Assembly (NCBI GenBank): GCA_902797705.1
Contig: CADBTX010000194.1
Location: 1 to 19,008 of the forward strand
Reading direction: 5' to 3'
Length of the DNA: 19,008 nucleotides
DNA from: an uncultured Lachnospiraceae bacterium
GTDB lineage: Bacteria > Bacillota > Clostridia > Lachnospirales > Lachnospiraceae
The notes under the pieces were generated by a model, which made no database searches, had not been told where the DNA came from, and saw only the letters and a list, made by a program, of their open reading frames with translations. A program made the translations under genes and the position numbers. Of this stretch, positions 8,005 to 15,331 are shown one piece after another (the first letter of the stretch is position 1; each line of letters begins with the position of its first letter).

Positions 8005-8678
8005 TGGTGATCCTTGTATTTGACAGAGTAAAGGATACAGGAGAAGAGCTTTCCGGGATGCTTAAGGAAATGTACGGTGAAGACAGCGTGCATTTCTTTA
8101 GGGACAGGGACGGACTCATCCGCTTTTGCGAAAGACACATATTTCATGTATTATTTTTCTGTGTCTCCGGAGAAACCGAGAAGGACCTTCTTCTTTCCGA
8201 AGAGGCCATGCATCTCATTCCGGAGGTGAATCTGATCCTCCTTTACAGGGATGATAGTCTCATAAGCCGGGCTCTTAAGATCCATGCCAGCGGGTATATC
8301 CGGCTGCCGGTCACCCGGGAAAAAGTAGAGAGTGAAATGGACAACCTTCTTTTCCCCGTATATGAGAGTCTTCCGGAGATACGGATAGAAGAGGGAGATA
8401 AAATAAAGGTGTATATAAATGACACGCCGGTGCGCTTCAGCTATGAAAAGACTGCAAGGCTTCTGAATCTTCTGCTGGACAGAAGGGGCGGGATGCTGAG
8501 CACGGGTGAGATGATAAACGGTCTCTGGGAAGAGGACAGGGACATAGAAAAAAGCAGGTCATATCTGCAGAATATCCGCTCGGATCTCCTTCACACACTT
8601 TCCCGCTACGGGCTTAAGGATGTTGTGAAGCACAGAAGGGGCAGGATGTGGATGGATACAGGAAAATTCAGGGTTTAA
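8004..8678 (+). CDS. Regulator with degenerate receiver and SARP-like winged helix
   Basis: A 224-residue cytoplasmic protein. Residues 1-118 have the strand-helix pattern of a response-regulator receiver, but the key residues are missing. The strand that should end in the phosphorylated Asp reads HVLFFCVSGE (Cys53 at that place), and the usual Lys before Pro in the last strand is Leu101 (YIRLP). Residues about 135-220 match the OmpR/SARP-type winged helix seen in Firmicutes regulators: LLNLLLDRRGGMLSTGEMINGLWEE, then a recognition-helix region (SRSYLQNIRSDLLHTL) and a basic wing (KHRRGRMWMD). There is no BTAD or other effector domain. The ATG overlaps the stop of the giant lipoprotein gene (TAATG, 8002-8006), with GGAG at 7991-7994. 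A regulator embedded this tightly probably controls the same operon, in a phosphorylation-independent manner (inference). Confidence 0.78.
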   Translation: MVILVFDRVKDTGEELSGMLKEMYGEDSVHFFRDRDGLIRFCERHIFHVLFFCVSGETEKDLLLSEEAMHLIPEVNLILLYRDDSLISRALKIHASGYIRLPVTREKVESEMDNLLFPVYESLPEIRIEEGDKIKVYINDTPVRFSYEKTARLLNLLLDRRGGMLSTGEMINGLWEEDRDIEKSRSYLQNIRSDLLHTLSRYGLKDVVKHRRGRMWMDTGKFRV

Positions 8679-8708
8679 GCCCCTGTTTGGTTAAGAAAGG
8701 AAAAAGAC

Positions 8709-9479
8709 ATGAAGATCAAAGCAATAGGACGAAGGATCACAGCAATGATTTTATCCGCTGCGGTCATGACAGCCTTATTACCTACGGCTGCTGAGGCGGC
8801 TATAGGCAGGATGGGCGTTAAGGGTGGGTGGACCCCCACCCAGGTGGAAGGAGTGCTGTCCTATGTGACCACTGACGGCCACTTCCTTGCGGACGCCTAT
8901 ACTGCAGACGGGTACTATGTTAATAAAAACGGCTTCTGGATGCCTGCCTATAATATCCTCGGAGCCATGGTGCCGGCCAGAAACAGCTGGCTTACGGCTT
9001 CTGCGGCCGCAGATTTTGAGGGCTTCATTCCAATAATGAAGAGCGCCCAGAAGAAGCTTACCACGGATCTTCACGGCTGGAGGGTCATTTCCGTATTCAG
9101 CACCCATATCACTCTGTCATCTGTGGTTTCTTCAAATACGGAGAGAACAAAGACCACCAGGCTTTCAATGTACAAGAATCCCGATTTTAACGGCTATACC
9201 ATAGAGGTAAAGACGCCACTTGCGGGAGATGAAAGGGAAATGACTGATGATGCAGGTGAGTGGAGCAGCATGGCCTTTTATGACTATCAGGTATTAAGGC
9301 TCTGGATGTACTGTGTGAGCCGCTCCGGTGATAAGGTGGCGGAGGCCATCTATTCCAGCTGGATGGACAACAATGCCGACGGCCTGAAAGTAGGTGAATG
9401 GGTTGCCGTGGGTGACACCATGATCAAGTATGTGCCTGCAAACGGCGCGGGGCTCTACGAGATAAGGGCTGCTTTCTGA
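8709..9479 (+). CDS. Secreted protein with a wall-binding-like motif
   Basis: A 256-residue exported protein with a classic signal peptide (basic GRR at 7-9, hydrophobic 11-24, cleavage near AEA at 30). Soon after it comes GGWTPTQVEG and the segment DGYYVNKNGFWMPA, which resembles the aromatic/Gly repeats of choline-binding-type wall anchors, here in a single copy. The central part (about 95-215) is a mixed beta domain with no family I can name and no catalytic motif that I can see. It starts 30 nt after the regulator, with AAAGGA before the ATG (AGG at 8698-8700), and ends 4 nt before the start of the 3D-domain gene, so the two are likely coupled. A role in attaching or guiding the neighbouring wall enzyme is possible. 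Confidence 0.75.
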   Translation: MKIKAIGRRITAMILSAAVMTALLPTAAEAAIGRMGVKGGWTPTQVEGVLSYVTTDGHFLADAYTADGYYVNKNGFWMPAYNILGAMVPARNSWLTASAAADFEGFIPIMKSAQKKLTTDLHGWRVISVFSTHITLSSVVSSNTERTKTTRLSMYKNPDFNGYTIEVKTPLAGDEREMTDDAGEWSSMAFYDYQVLRLWMYCVSRSGDKVAEAIYSSWMDNNADGLKVGEWVAVGDTMIKYVPANGAGLYEIRAAF

Positions 9480-9483
9480 TACT

Positions 9484-10728
9484 GTGAAAGGCTTCTTCCG
9501 GAAAAAAGCCCTGAGGACTTTGACTGGGGCCGTCATAGCTTCCGTGCTGTCCATGTACTTCTTTGCTGCGGTGGTTCCGGCAGATGAACGGCTTGCGGAT
9601 TTTTCGGATATGGTGAAGGATATCGGCGCTGAAGCCAGGGGGCCGGGAAAGAAACAGTCCGAAACGAAGCAGGAAAAGACGGAAAAGACTCAGACCGGGA
9701 CGCAGCAGGAAAAGACTCAGACAGGGACGCAGCAGGAAAAGACGGAAAAGACTCAGACCGGGACACAGCAGGAAAAGACTCAGACAGGGACGAAGCAGGA
9801 AAAGACGGAAATGACGCAGTCCGAAACCCGGCAGGATGAGGAGTCCAGGCTGCGGGAGTTCAGCATAGAGTCACAAAGAGTGGCTTCGGAAAATAAGGTG
9901 ACGAAGAAGCCGGCTGTATCTGCGGATAATGCGGAGGAAAGGGGCAGCACCTCAGAGGGTGACCGCCTCGATGATTTTGCGTCTCTGGTTAAGGATGCGG
10001 AAGAAAGCGCAGGATTTAGCGGCAGTGATCCCGAGAGGGACCGGGTCATAAGAACGGGAGAGACCGGCGGAGGGGATCCCGACGGGCGCCTCAGCGCCAT
10101 GGCAAAAGAGACCCGGCGTATTGAAGAGGAAATGGAAAAGAAGTACGGCCCGGCATTGGAGGACAGGGTGATAAGCAACCCCGGGGAATACAATGACGGA
10201 GACCGGGTGGTGGCAACGGAGAATACAAAAGCAGAATCTGCAGCGGGCTTAAAGGGGATCCGCTTTAATAACATAAGCAGTACAAGGAAGAGATCCGGCG
10301 ATCTCTTTGAATTAAAGGGAGATGAATTAAGGGATACCATGGGAAGCTTCAAGGATCATGAAGAGGGTGAGGTTTCCGACAGATTTGAAGCTTCGGAAAA
10401 TGATGATTTTTCGATTGACAGACTGTTAAACGGAAAGGGAGAAAGCCTCGGTATCTTTAAGCTCACAGCTTATGATGCCTGCATTATCTGCTGCGGAAAG
10501 ACCGACGGTATAACCGCCACAGGCACGAAGGCAGAGGTGGGCAGGACCATTGCCGTGGATCCGAATGTGATCCCCTTTGGCACAAAGGTCATGATAAACG
10601 GCCATATCTACACGGCTGAGGACAGCGGTTCAAAGATAAAGGGCAACAGGATAGACGTATTTCTGTCTACACACGAGGAAGCAAAGCGCTTCGGAGTGAA
10701 GGAAGCAGAGGTATTTCTTGTGGAATAG
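9484..10728 (+). CDS. Exported 3D-domain protein, putative peptidoglycan enzyme
   Basis: A 414-residue protein with a basic N-terminus, a hydrophobic signal or anchor (11-33), a long hydrophilic linker with Gln/Lys/Thr tandem repeats (63-117), and a C-terminal 3D domain (about 323-414). The three Asp residues that name the domain are visible: Asp359 (AVDP), Asp380 (AEDSG) and Asp391 (RIDVF), together with TAYDAC, CCGKTDGITATGT and PFGTKV. 3D domains are the catalytic fold of MltA-like lytic transglycosylases and occur in Firmicutes wall proteins such as YuiC, so local cleavage of peptidoglycan is the likely activity. The start is GTG at 9484, 4 nt after the previous stop, with no strong ribosome binding site, so translation is probably coupled. 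A wall-opening enzyme next to a pilin gene is what secretion and conjugation systems usually carry. Confidence 0.82.
   Translation: MKGFFRKKALRTLTGAVIASVLSMYFFAAVVPADERLADFSDMVKDIGAEARGPGKKQSETKQEKTEKTQTGTQQEKTQTGTQQEKTEKTQTGTQQEKTQTGTKQEKTEMTQSETRQDEESRLREFSIESQRVASENKVTKKPAVSADNAEERGSTSEGDRLDDFASLVKDAEESAGFSGSDPERDRVIRTGETGGGDPDGRLSAMAKETRRIEEEMEKKYGPALEDRVISNPGEYNDGDRVVATENTKAESAAGLKGIRFNNISSTRKRSGDLFELKGDELRDTMGSFKDHEEGEVSDRFEASENDDFSIDRLLNGKGESLGIFKLTAYDACIICCGKTDGITATGTKAEVGRTIAVDPNVIPFGTKVMINGHIYTAEDSGSKIKGNRIDVFLSTHEEAKRFGVKEAEVFLVE
9670..9834 (+). repeat. 63-bp in-frame tandem repeat in the 3D-protein linker
   Basis: Units at 9670-9732 and 9733-9795 are nearly identical at the DNA level, followed by a partial, diverged third from 9796. 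Each encodes 21 residues (QEKTEKTQTGTQQEKTQTGT plus one more residue). Each unit is itself made of a shorter CAGGAAAAGACTCAGAC-type motif used twice. Because the length is a multiple of three, copy-number change would only lengthen or shorten the spacer between membrane and enzyme. Confidence 0.85.
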
Positions 10729-10743
10729 GAGAAGACGGGGAAT

Positions 10744-11268
10744 TTACAGGAATTCCGAGAGATCCCGGCCCTCTGTGTAGGACATGCATTTTGTAAGAGC
10801 TTTTTTAATACGCTTGCGGACAGCATTATCTGTGATACCATAGAAAGAGGCGATCTCGGAAACCGACATCTCCAGTCCGAAGCGGAGAGACAGAAGCTCG
10901 CGCATGTCATCGTCCAGAAGGGAAAGAAGTCTGGCGGCTTCTTTGTTGGCGGGCTCGTTAAAGACAGCATATTCGTCCTCGGCTGACATGGAGGACTGGA
11001 TCGCTTCTTCATCATAGGGGGCTGCAAGCCTTACGCTGCTGCTGGTAAGATAATTGGTGGTCAGGTTTTTCGCAATGGTACAGAGCCAGGTGCGGACGCC
11101 TGCCTTTTCAGCGTCATAGGAATCGTAGTGTGTCAGGGCATTCAAAAAGGTCTGACTGCAGAGATCCTCGGCAGTTTCCTTGTGAACGACGCGCATATAG
11201 ATGTAGTTGTAGATATAGGAGAAGTTATCGTTATATACCTGTTCGAAAGCGATATTGTTGTCTGACAA
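10744..11268 (-). CDS. ECF-type RNA polymerase sigma factor
   Basis: A 174-residue sigma-70 family protein of the small extracytoplasmic-function class. Region 2 is at about residues 8-70 (FEQVYNDNFSYIYNYIY, then TAEDLCSQTFLNAL and GVRTWLCTIAKNLTTNYL), and region 4 at about 110-160 (LLDDDMRELLSLRFGLEMSVSEIASFYGITDNAVRKRIKKAL, with a clear helix-turn-helix). It would direct RNA polymerase to a dedicated promoter set. The start used is TTG at 11268-11266; GGGGG lies about 9 nt before it. The frame stays open some 20 codons further upstream without another ATG, GTG or TTG. No anti-sigma gene is adjacent, so how it is held inactive is not visible. It converges on the 3D-domain gene with only 15 nt between stops, and is divergent from a diguanylate cyclase gene. 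Confidence 0.88.
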   Translation of the reverse strand: MSDNNIAFEQVYNDNFSYIYNYIYMRVVHKETAEDLCSQTFLNALTHYDSYDAEKAGVRTWLCTIAKNLTTNYLTSSSVRLAAPYDEEAIQSSMSAEDEYAVFNEPANKEAARLLSLLDDDMRELLSLRFGLEMSVSEIASFYGITDNAVRKRIKKALTKCMSYTEGRDLSEFL

Positions 11269-11394
11269 AGAATTATACCCCCAAAGGCTATCTACAATCC
11301 GTTTGAGAATAACACAGAGGGCTTTTGGGAGAAGTCACTAAAGTGTCACAGACGCCGGACCGGTGCCGGGATGATCTGCAAAAAGAGAAGAAAA

Positions 11395-11423
11395 TTGCGG
11401 ACAATTTCTGATCCTGTCCGCAA
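11395..11423. promoter_or_regulatory. 9-bp inverted repeat upstream of the diguanylate cyclase gene
   Basis: TTGCGGACA (11395-11403) and TGTCCGCAA (11415-11423) are perfect inverted copies separated by 11 nt. The site ends 27 nt before the ATG at 11451 in the 182-bp region between divergent genes. It could be an operator for a dimeric regulator or a hairpin in the leader RNA; it is not followed by a T-run. The same interval also holds CCGG-rich sequence near 11355-11369. No convincing -35/-10 pair for the plus-strand gene was found. Confidence 0.45.
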
Positions 11424-11450
11424 AATGAGTATTTTATAAAGGAGTTTGTC

Positions 11451-12947
11451 ATGGAGAGCGATAGCATAATTGAATTTGAAGAGTACATCGTAAATAACCG
11501 GAACAAGGTGAACCGGTATCTGAATTATGTCCTTTGGTTTTTTATCCTGACGGGACCGGCCATTGCCCTTGGGGTAAGGAACGGAGTATTTCCGGATATC
11601 GAGTATATGACCTGCTTCTATATATCATTGATGGTACTTTTCCTTTCGTTGATACATTTTATCCTGTATAAGGCCTTTCCGACTTCTCCGGTCACCTGTC
11701 TGTTTGCGGTTACGGCACTGGACATCATCATCGTTTATATGTCCTATAATCACGTGAGCATACGTCTCACCTGGTTTCTGGTCCCGATGCTGAGTATCCT
11801 TTTCTATGAGAAATATATGTTCTTCTATGCGGTGATGTTGAATTATACGCTGATGTTCATCACAGTGTGGATGACTACGCCCTATTATGTCGTGAGGTAT
11901 CGTTACGACAGTGTTGCGGAGTGCTTTGCGGATATGATCGGTGGATACACCATTGAGACCGCTATAATGGTGGCTTCGGGTTATATTATCTGTAAAATAA
12001 TAACCGGATATCTGAAAAGTATTTTTGAGCAGTACAGCATCAACGAAAAACAAAGTGAGGTCATGGGAGAGAAAATGGAGATACTTAATTCCATGGCGGA
12101 GATCTATGACAATGTGAACTTAATAGACTTTGTTGAGAATACAGAGACCTCCTTAAGATCAGAGAATCAGGATAAGCACGGGATAGACCTGTTCTCACAG
12201 ACCCACACCATAATGAGCCAGAGCTTAAGGCCCGGGATCATGCCGGATCAGCTGGATGATTTCATTAAATTCACGGATATAAAGACCATAAGGGCAAGAC
12301 TCGCCCATAAGAAGATCGTGAGTGCGGACTTTATCGATGTGGTTTCCGGTTGGTTCAGAGCCCAGTATATTACGGTAAATTCCACCATCGACGGCATACC
12401 CAACGTGGTAATTTTCACCACCAGAAATGTGGATGAGGAGAAGCGGAGGGAGGAGCACCTTGTGAGGATCTCCATGACTGACGAGATGACCAGGCTTTAT
12501 AACCGGAGATGCTATGATGAGGATCTGAAAGCTTACAGGGATAAGGAGTTGAGCGATAACCTTGTTATCTTTTCCATAGATGTAAACGGCCTGAAGACCG
12601 TGAATGATACCAAGGGACACGCCGCAGGGGACGAGCTCATCAAGGGAGCTGCCGACTGTCTCTTACTCTCCATAAAGAAGGTCGGAAAGATCTACAGGAC
12701 CGGCGGTGATGAATTTATGGCTATTGCCCATACGGATGACCCGGAGAGCTTCAGGCACGATATCAAGGAGAGGGCTGCCGCCTGGCACGGTATTTACAGT
12801 GAAGAGATCACAATGTCCATTGGGTATGCGGCTTATAAGGATCACCGTAACGCAGATCTGAGCGACCTGGAGCGCCTGGCGGATTCTGACATGTACGCAG
12901 AGAAGGACAGATACTACAAGGAAAAAGGAATAGATAGAAGACGCTGA
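11451..12947 (+). CDS. Membrane-bound diguanylate cyclase (GGDEF) with PAS-like linker
   Basis: A 498-residue protein predicted to make cyclic di-GMP. About six transmembrane helices fill residues 24-183 with very short loops, so sensing is probably within the membrane or through the inner loops. Residues about 200-330 look like a PAS-like fold leading into a signalling helix (VDEEKRREEHLVRISMTDEMTRLYNRR). The GGDEF domain follows, with the active-site loop RTGGDEF at Gly418-Phe422 and the metal/substrate segment FSIDVNGLKTVNDTKGH. The RxxD inhibitory site normally a few residues before GGDEF is absent (KKVGKIYR), so product inhibition by the usual route is not expected. AAAGGAG sits 6 nt before the ATG. 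The regulatory inverted repeat upstream may control it. A YjdF-like membrane protein gene follows after 55 nt. Confidence 0.9.
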   Translation: MESDSIIEFEEYIVNNRNKVNRYLNYVLWFFILTGPAIALGVRNGVFPDIEYMTCFYISLMVLFLSLIHFILYKAFPTSPVTCLFAVTALDIIIVYMSYNHVSIRLTWFLVPMLSILFYEKYMFFYAVMLNYTLMFITVWMTTPYYVVRYRYDSVAECFADMIGGYTIETAIMVASGYIICKIITGYLKSIFEQYSINEKQSEVMGEKMEILNSMAEIYDNVNLIDFVENTETSLRSENQDKHGIDLFSQTHTIMSQSLRPGIMPDQLDDFIKFTDIKTIRARLAHKKIVSADFIDVVSGWFRAQYITVNSTIDGIPNVVIFTTRNVDEEKRREEHLVRISMTDEMTRLYNRRCYDEDLKAYRDKELSDNLVIFSIDVNGLKTVNDTKGHAAGDELIKGAADCLLLSIKKVGKIYRTGGDEFMAIAHTDDPESFRHDIKERAAAWHGIYSEEITMSIGYAAYKDHRNADLSDLERLADSDMYAEKDRYYKEKGIDRRR

Positions 12948-12957
12948 GTTATGGTAT

Positions 12958-12963
12958 TATAAT
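12958..12963 (+). promoter_or_regulatory. Possible -10 box for the YjdF-like gene
   Basis: A perfect TATAAT lies in the 55-bp gap, 26 nt before the AGGAGG ribosome binding site (12989-12994). The expected -35 place near 12935-12940 (TAGAAG) is a poor match, so the promoter is weak, needs an activator, or is chance. Confidence 0.35.
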
Positions 12964-13002
12964 GGCGGCTAGAATAAAACAATATCTCAGGAGGAACAAC
13001 TT

Positions 13003-13797
13003 TTGAAGCTCACAGATTACAGAAAACAGCTTATCGAATCATATAAGGAGAACCATACGGCCTTTGTCATCTTCACCATACTCCGGGTGCTTGTGATATT
13101 GACCTTAATAAGATGCATTATAACGGGTAATTACCAGAGCGCCATGCTCTGTGTTCTCTCCCTTCTTCTCTTCTTTATCCCCGCCCTCATACAGGACAAG
13201 ATGAAACTCACCATACCTCCCGTATTCCAGGTGATCATCTTCGGGTTTATTTTTGCCGCAGAGATACTGGGGGAAGTAAATCACTACTACGTAAGGATCC
13301 CGGGCTGGGACACCATGCTTCATACAATGAACGGATTTCTCTGCGCCGCGGTGGGATTTTCCCTTGTCTATCTCTTAAACAGGGGAAGTAAAAACGTAAA
13401 TCTTTCGCCCTTCTACCTGACCCTTGTGGCCTTTTGTTTTTCAATGACGGTGGGTGTGGTATGGGAGTTCTTTGAATTTACCATGGATCAGTTCTTCTTC
13501 CTGGATATGCAAAAAGACTTTATAGTTCAAGAATTCGGATCGGTGACTCTGGATCCCGCAAACATGGGGACGCCCATAGACGTGGCCGGGATCACTGAAA
13601 CCGTTATACATACAGCTTCCGGAGAAACCTACACCGTGAACGGAGGTTATCTTGACATAGGAATACTGGACACCATGAAGGATCTTCTTGTGAATCTCTT
13701 AGGCGCTGTTGTTTTCTCCGCCATCGGTTATTCCACCCTGAAGTTCTCAAAGTCATCAAAGATAGCCGATAATCTCATAATAAAACCAAAGGACTGA
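13003..13797 (+). CDS. YjdF-like (DUF2238) integral membrane protein
   Basis: A 264-residue protein with about six transmembrane helices (approximately 21-40, 44-62, 70-88, 105-125, 135-155, 225-245). Three segments fit the DUF2238/YjdF family: WDTMLHTMNGFLCAAVGF with a conserved His, MTVGVVWEFFEFTMDQF with acidic residues in a membrane helix, and GILDTMKDLLVNLLGAVVFS near the C-terminus. The molecular function of the family is not established. About 60 residues between the fifth and sixth helices form an exposed loop. The start is TTG at 13003, with AGGAGG at 12989-12994 and an 8-nt spacer. Co-transcription with the upstream diguanylate cyclase is likely, or it may have its own promoter from the TATAAT in the gap. 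Confidence 0.78.
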   Translation: MKLTDYRKQLIESYKENHTAFVIFTILRVLVILTLIRCIITGNYQSAMLCVLSLLLFFIPALIQDKMKLTIPPVFQVIIFGFIFAAEILGEVNHYYVRIPGWDTMLHTMNGFLCAAVGFSLVYLLNRGSKNVNLSPFYLTLVAFCFSMTVGVVWEFFEFTMDQFFFLDMQKDFIVQEFGSVTLDPANMGTPIDVAGITETVIHTASGETYTVNGGYLDIGILDTMKDLLVNLLGAVVFSAIGYSTLKFSKSSKIADNLIIKPKD

Positions 13798-13812
13798 CCA
13801 TCAGTCAGTCCT
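13790..13812. terminator. Bidirectional terminator shared by convergent genes
   Basis: AGGACTGAC (13790-13798) and GTCAGTCCT (13804-13812) form a perfect 9-bp stem with a 5-nt loop. The plus-strand gene's TGA (13795-13797) is inside the left arm, and the minus-strand gene's TGA (13801-13803) is in the loop. Read from the minus strand the stem is followed by TTTGGTTTTATT, a fair T-run; the plus-strand tail (CTCTGGGCTTT) is weaker. Confidence 0.6.
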
Positions 13813-15264
13813 CTGGGCTTTCATTGAAACCTTCATGTCGTACATTGCTTTATCCGCTTTTCTGAAAACATCATCCACGGTCTTGTCCTCGGCTTTATCG
13901 AATTTATGATACCCGATGGCGGCGGATAACTGTTCCCAGGGCTTCAGAGTATCATCATTTCTGGTATTTTCCAGGCGTTCGTTAAATTGTGCCACAAGTG
14001 TGTCCACGTTTTTGTAATCCCGGAACTTAAGCACTACGATAAACTCATCCCCGCCGATACGGAATACGGGGGAGTGCTCAAAAACCTCGCACACCGCCAT
14101 ACACAGCCTTCTTATGGAAATATTACCCTTTTCATGGCCGTAGGTGTCATTTATTTTCTTAAGGTAATTGAGGTCGATCATTGCGAGACCGAACTCGTCG
14201 AAGCCGTCCTCCAGATCTTTTTCAAGCTTCTTTTGCTCATGATCATAGGCCATCTTATTCCGGATACCGGTGAGGGCATCCTTGGTGGCCAGCTCCTGCA
14301 TGGAGTTCGCTTTTTCTTCCGTCTCTTTAAGCGCCACCTTTGCATCGATGAGGGCGTTGATATTGGTATTCATATCCTTTTCCATCTGTTTCATGGAAAA
14401 CAGGAGATGTCCTATCTCATCATGGGATTTGATCTCCAGCTCCTCGAAGGCGTGGTGGACCACGTCGTTATTTTCGGCGCAGTAGTTTTCTGCGGTATAG
14501 GAAAGCTTTTGAACAGGATTTATAACACTGTGTCCGACGAATAAAAGCGCCAGTATCAGTATTAAGACCGTAAGTCCTGAAATGGACAGGATGGTGGAAA
14601 TGACGTAACTCCGTTCCTTTGCTTTGACGTCATTCATGGAGATATCCACACAGAGGTGAGCCACGAGGGCGCCGTTCTCGTCCACTACGGGGTAACACGC
14701 AGTGGCAAGCCAGCCGTATACATCCTCATTTGTGATGGTAGCGGGAATGGCCTCCAGTGCATCTTCCTCGGGCCAGATGCCGTCATCAAAGGAATCCACA
14801 ACGCCGGGAGGGCAAGCGTCTTCATAAGCTCCGTCCACGATATAGATGGCGTGCTTTACGCTGGTCTTGTAATACATGACATAAATACAGTCAACATCGT
14901 AGATGTCCTGGTAGACCCTGAAATGATCGCGGAGTTTCAGGAAGACCGGAAGCTCCTCTATCCCGTCATAATTGGACATGTATTCATTCCACGCATCAGA
15001 ACCCCACTCAGAACTGGGGACCACATAGTCGATGCCCCTATATGCCTCCATTACGGCGTCCTTAAGGTTGCTGACATCCGCCGGATCTATAGTGGTGACC
15101 ACAGCCTCAGCGATCTGTTCTGCCTTGTCTTTATACTCTTTATCAACGATATCTGATGCTATCCTGTTTACGGAAGCGATAGCAACAAGACCCACCAGAG
15201 CACAAACAAATATGACGCCGATAGTCAGCTTCACTTTTAGTGAAATAAACCCTTTTCTATCCAT
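13801..15264 (-). CDS. Sensor diguanylate cyclase (extracellular sensor-HAMP-GGDEF)
   Basis: A 487-residue protein likely to make cyclic di-GMP in response to an outside signal. The order is a transmembrane helix (about 10-32), an extracellular sensor region (about 33-220, Cache-like: paired aromatic/acidic strands ending in CYPVVDENGALVAHLCVDISM), a second transmembrane helix (about 222-245), a HAMP region (from VINPVQKLS, including DEIGHLLFSMKQM), a coiled coil, and a GGDEF domain from Asp329 (DALTGIRNKMAYD). The active loop is RIGGDEF (Gly404-Phe408), and IDLNYLKKINDTYGH is intact. The RxxD inhibitory site is missing (FEHSPVFR). ATG 15264 has AGGTGG 7 nt upstream. A good promoter lies just before it. 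Confidence 0.9.
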   Translation of the reverse strand: MDRKGFISLKVKLTIGVIFVCALVGLVAIASVNRIASDIVDKEYKDKAEQIAEAVVTTIDPADVSNLKDAVMEAYRGIDYVVPSSEWGSDAWNEYMSNYDGIEELPVFLKLRDHFRVYQDIYDVDCIYVMYYKTSVKHAIYIVDGAYEDACPPGVVDSFDDGIWPEEDALEAIPATITNEDVYGWLATACYPVVDENGALVAHLCVDISMNDVKAKERSYVISTILSISGLTVLILILALLFVGHSVINPVQKLSYTAENYCAENNDVVHHAFEELEIKSHDEIGHLLFSMKQMEKDMNTNINALIDAKVALKETEEKANSMQELATKDALTGIRNKMAYDHEQKKLEKDLEDGFDEFGLAMIDLNYLKKINDTYGHEKGNISIRRLCMAVCEVFEHSPVFRIGGDEFIVVLKFRDYKNVDTLVAQFNERLENTRNDDTLKPWEQLSAAIGYHKFDKAEDKTVDDVFRKADKAMYDMKVSMKAQRTD

Positions 15265-15302
15265 TATGCGCCCACCTATCCTTCCCTCCCCCGGATTTTA
15301 AA

Positions 15303-15331
15303 ATTATATTATAATCGCAGACACGGGGCAA
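15303..15331 (-). promoter_or_regulatory. Sigma-70/SigA-type promoter for the sensor diguanylate cyclase
   Basis: On the minus strand, TTGCCC (15331-15326) and a perfect TATAAT (15308-15303) are separated by 17 nt. This predicts a start near 15296 and a leader of about 32 nt carrying the AGGTGG ribosome binding site. A second TATAAT overlaps at 15313-15308 but has no good -35. Confidence 0.6.

Noticed and set aside
9670..9834. Possible CRISPR-like array
   Set aside because: The repeats are contiguous, in frame and without unique spacers; they are a coding tandem repeat.
9780..10352. 190-codon minus-strand frame with a Ser/Pro/Leu-rich product
   Set aside because: Antisense to the linker of the 3D-domain protein; its low-complexity composition mirrors the plus-strand codons.
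2608..10728. Calling the block a conjugative element
   Set aside because: No relaxase, coupling protein, VirB4 ATPase, integrase or attachment-site repeats are visible in the window.
10739..10756. GGAATT/AATTCC hairpin as a terminator between the 3D-protein and sigma factor genes
   Set aside because: Only 6 AT-rich base pairs, with no T-run on either side; too weak to call.
13987..14544. 185-codon plus-strand frame
   Set aside because: Antisense to the GGDEF/HAMP coding region of the sensor diguanylate cyclase, whose domain match is unambiguous.
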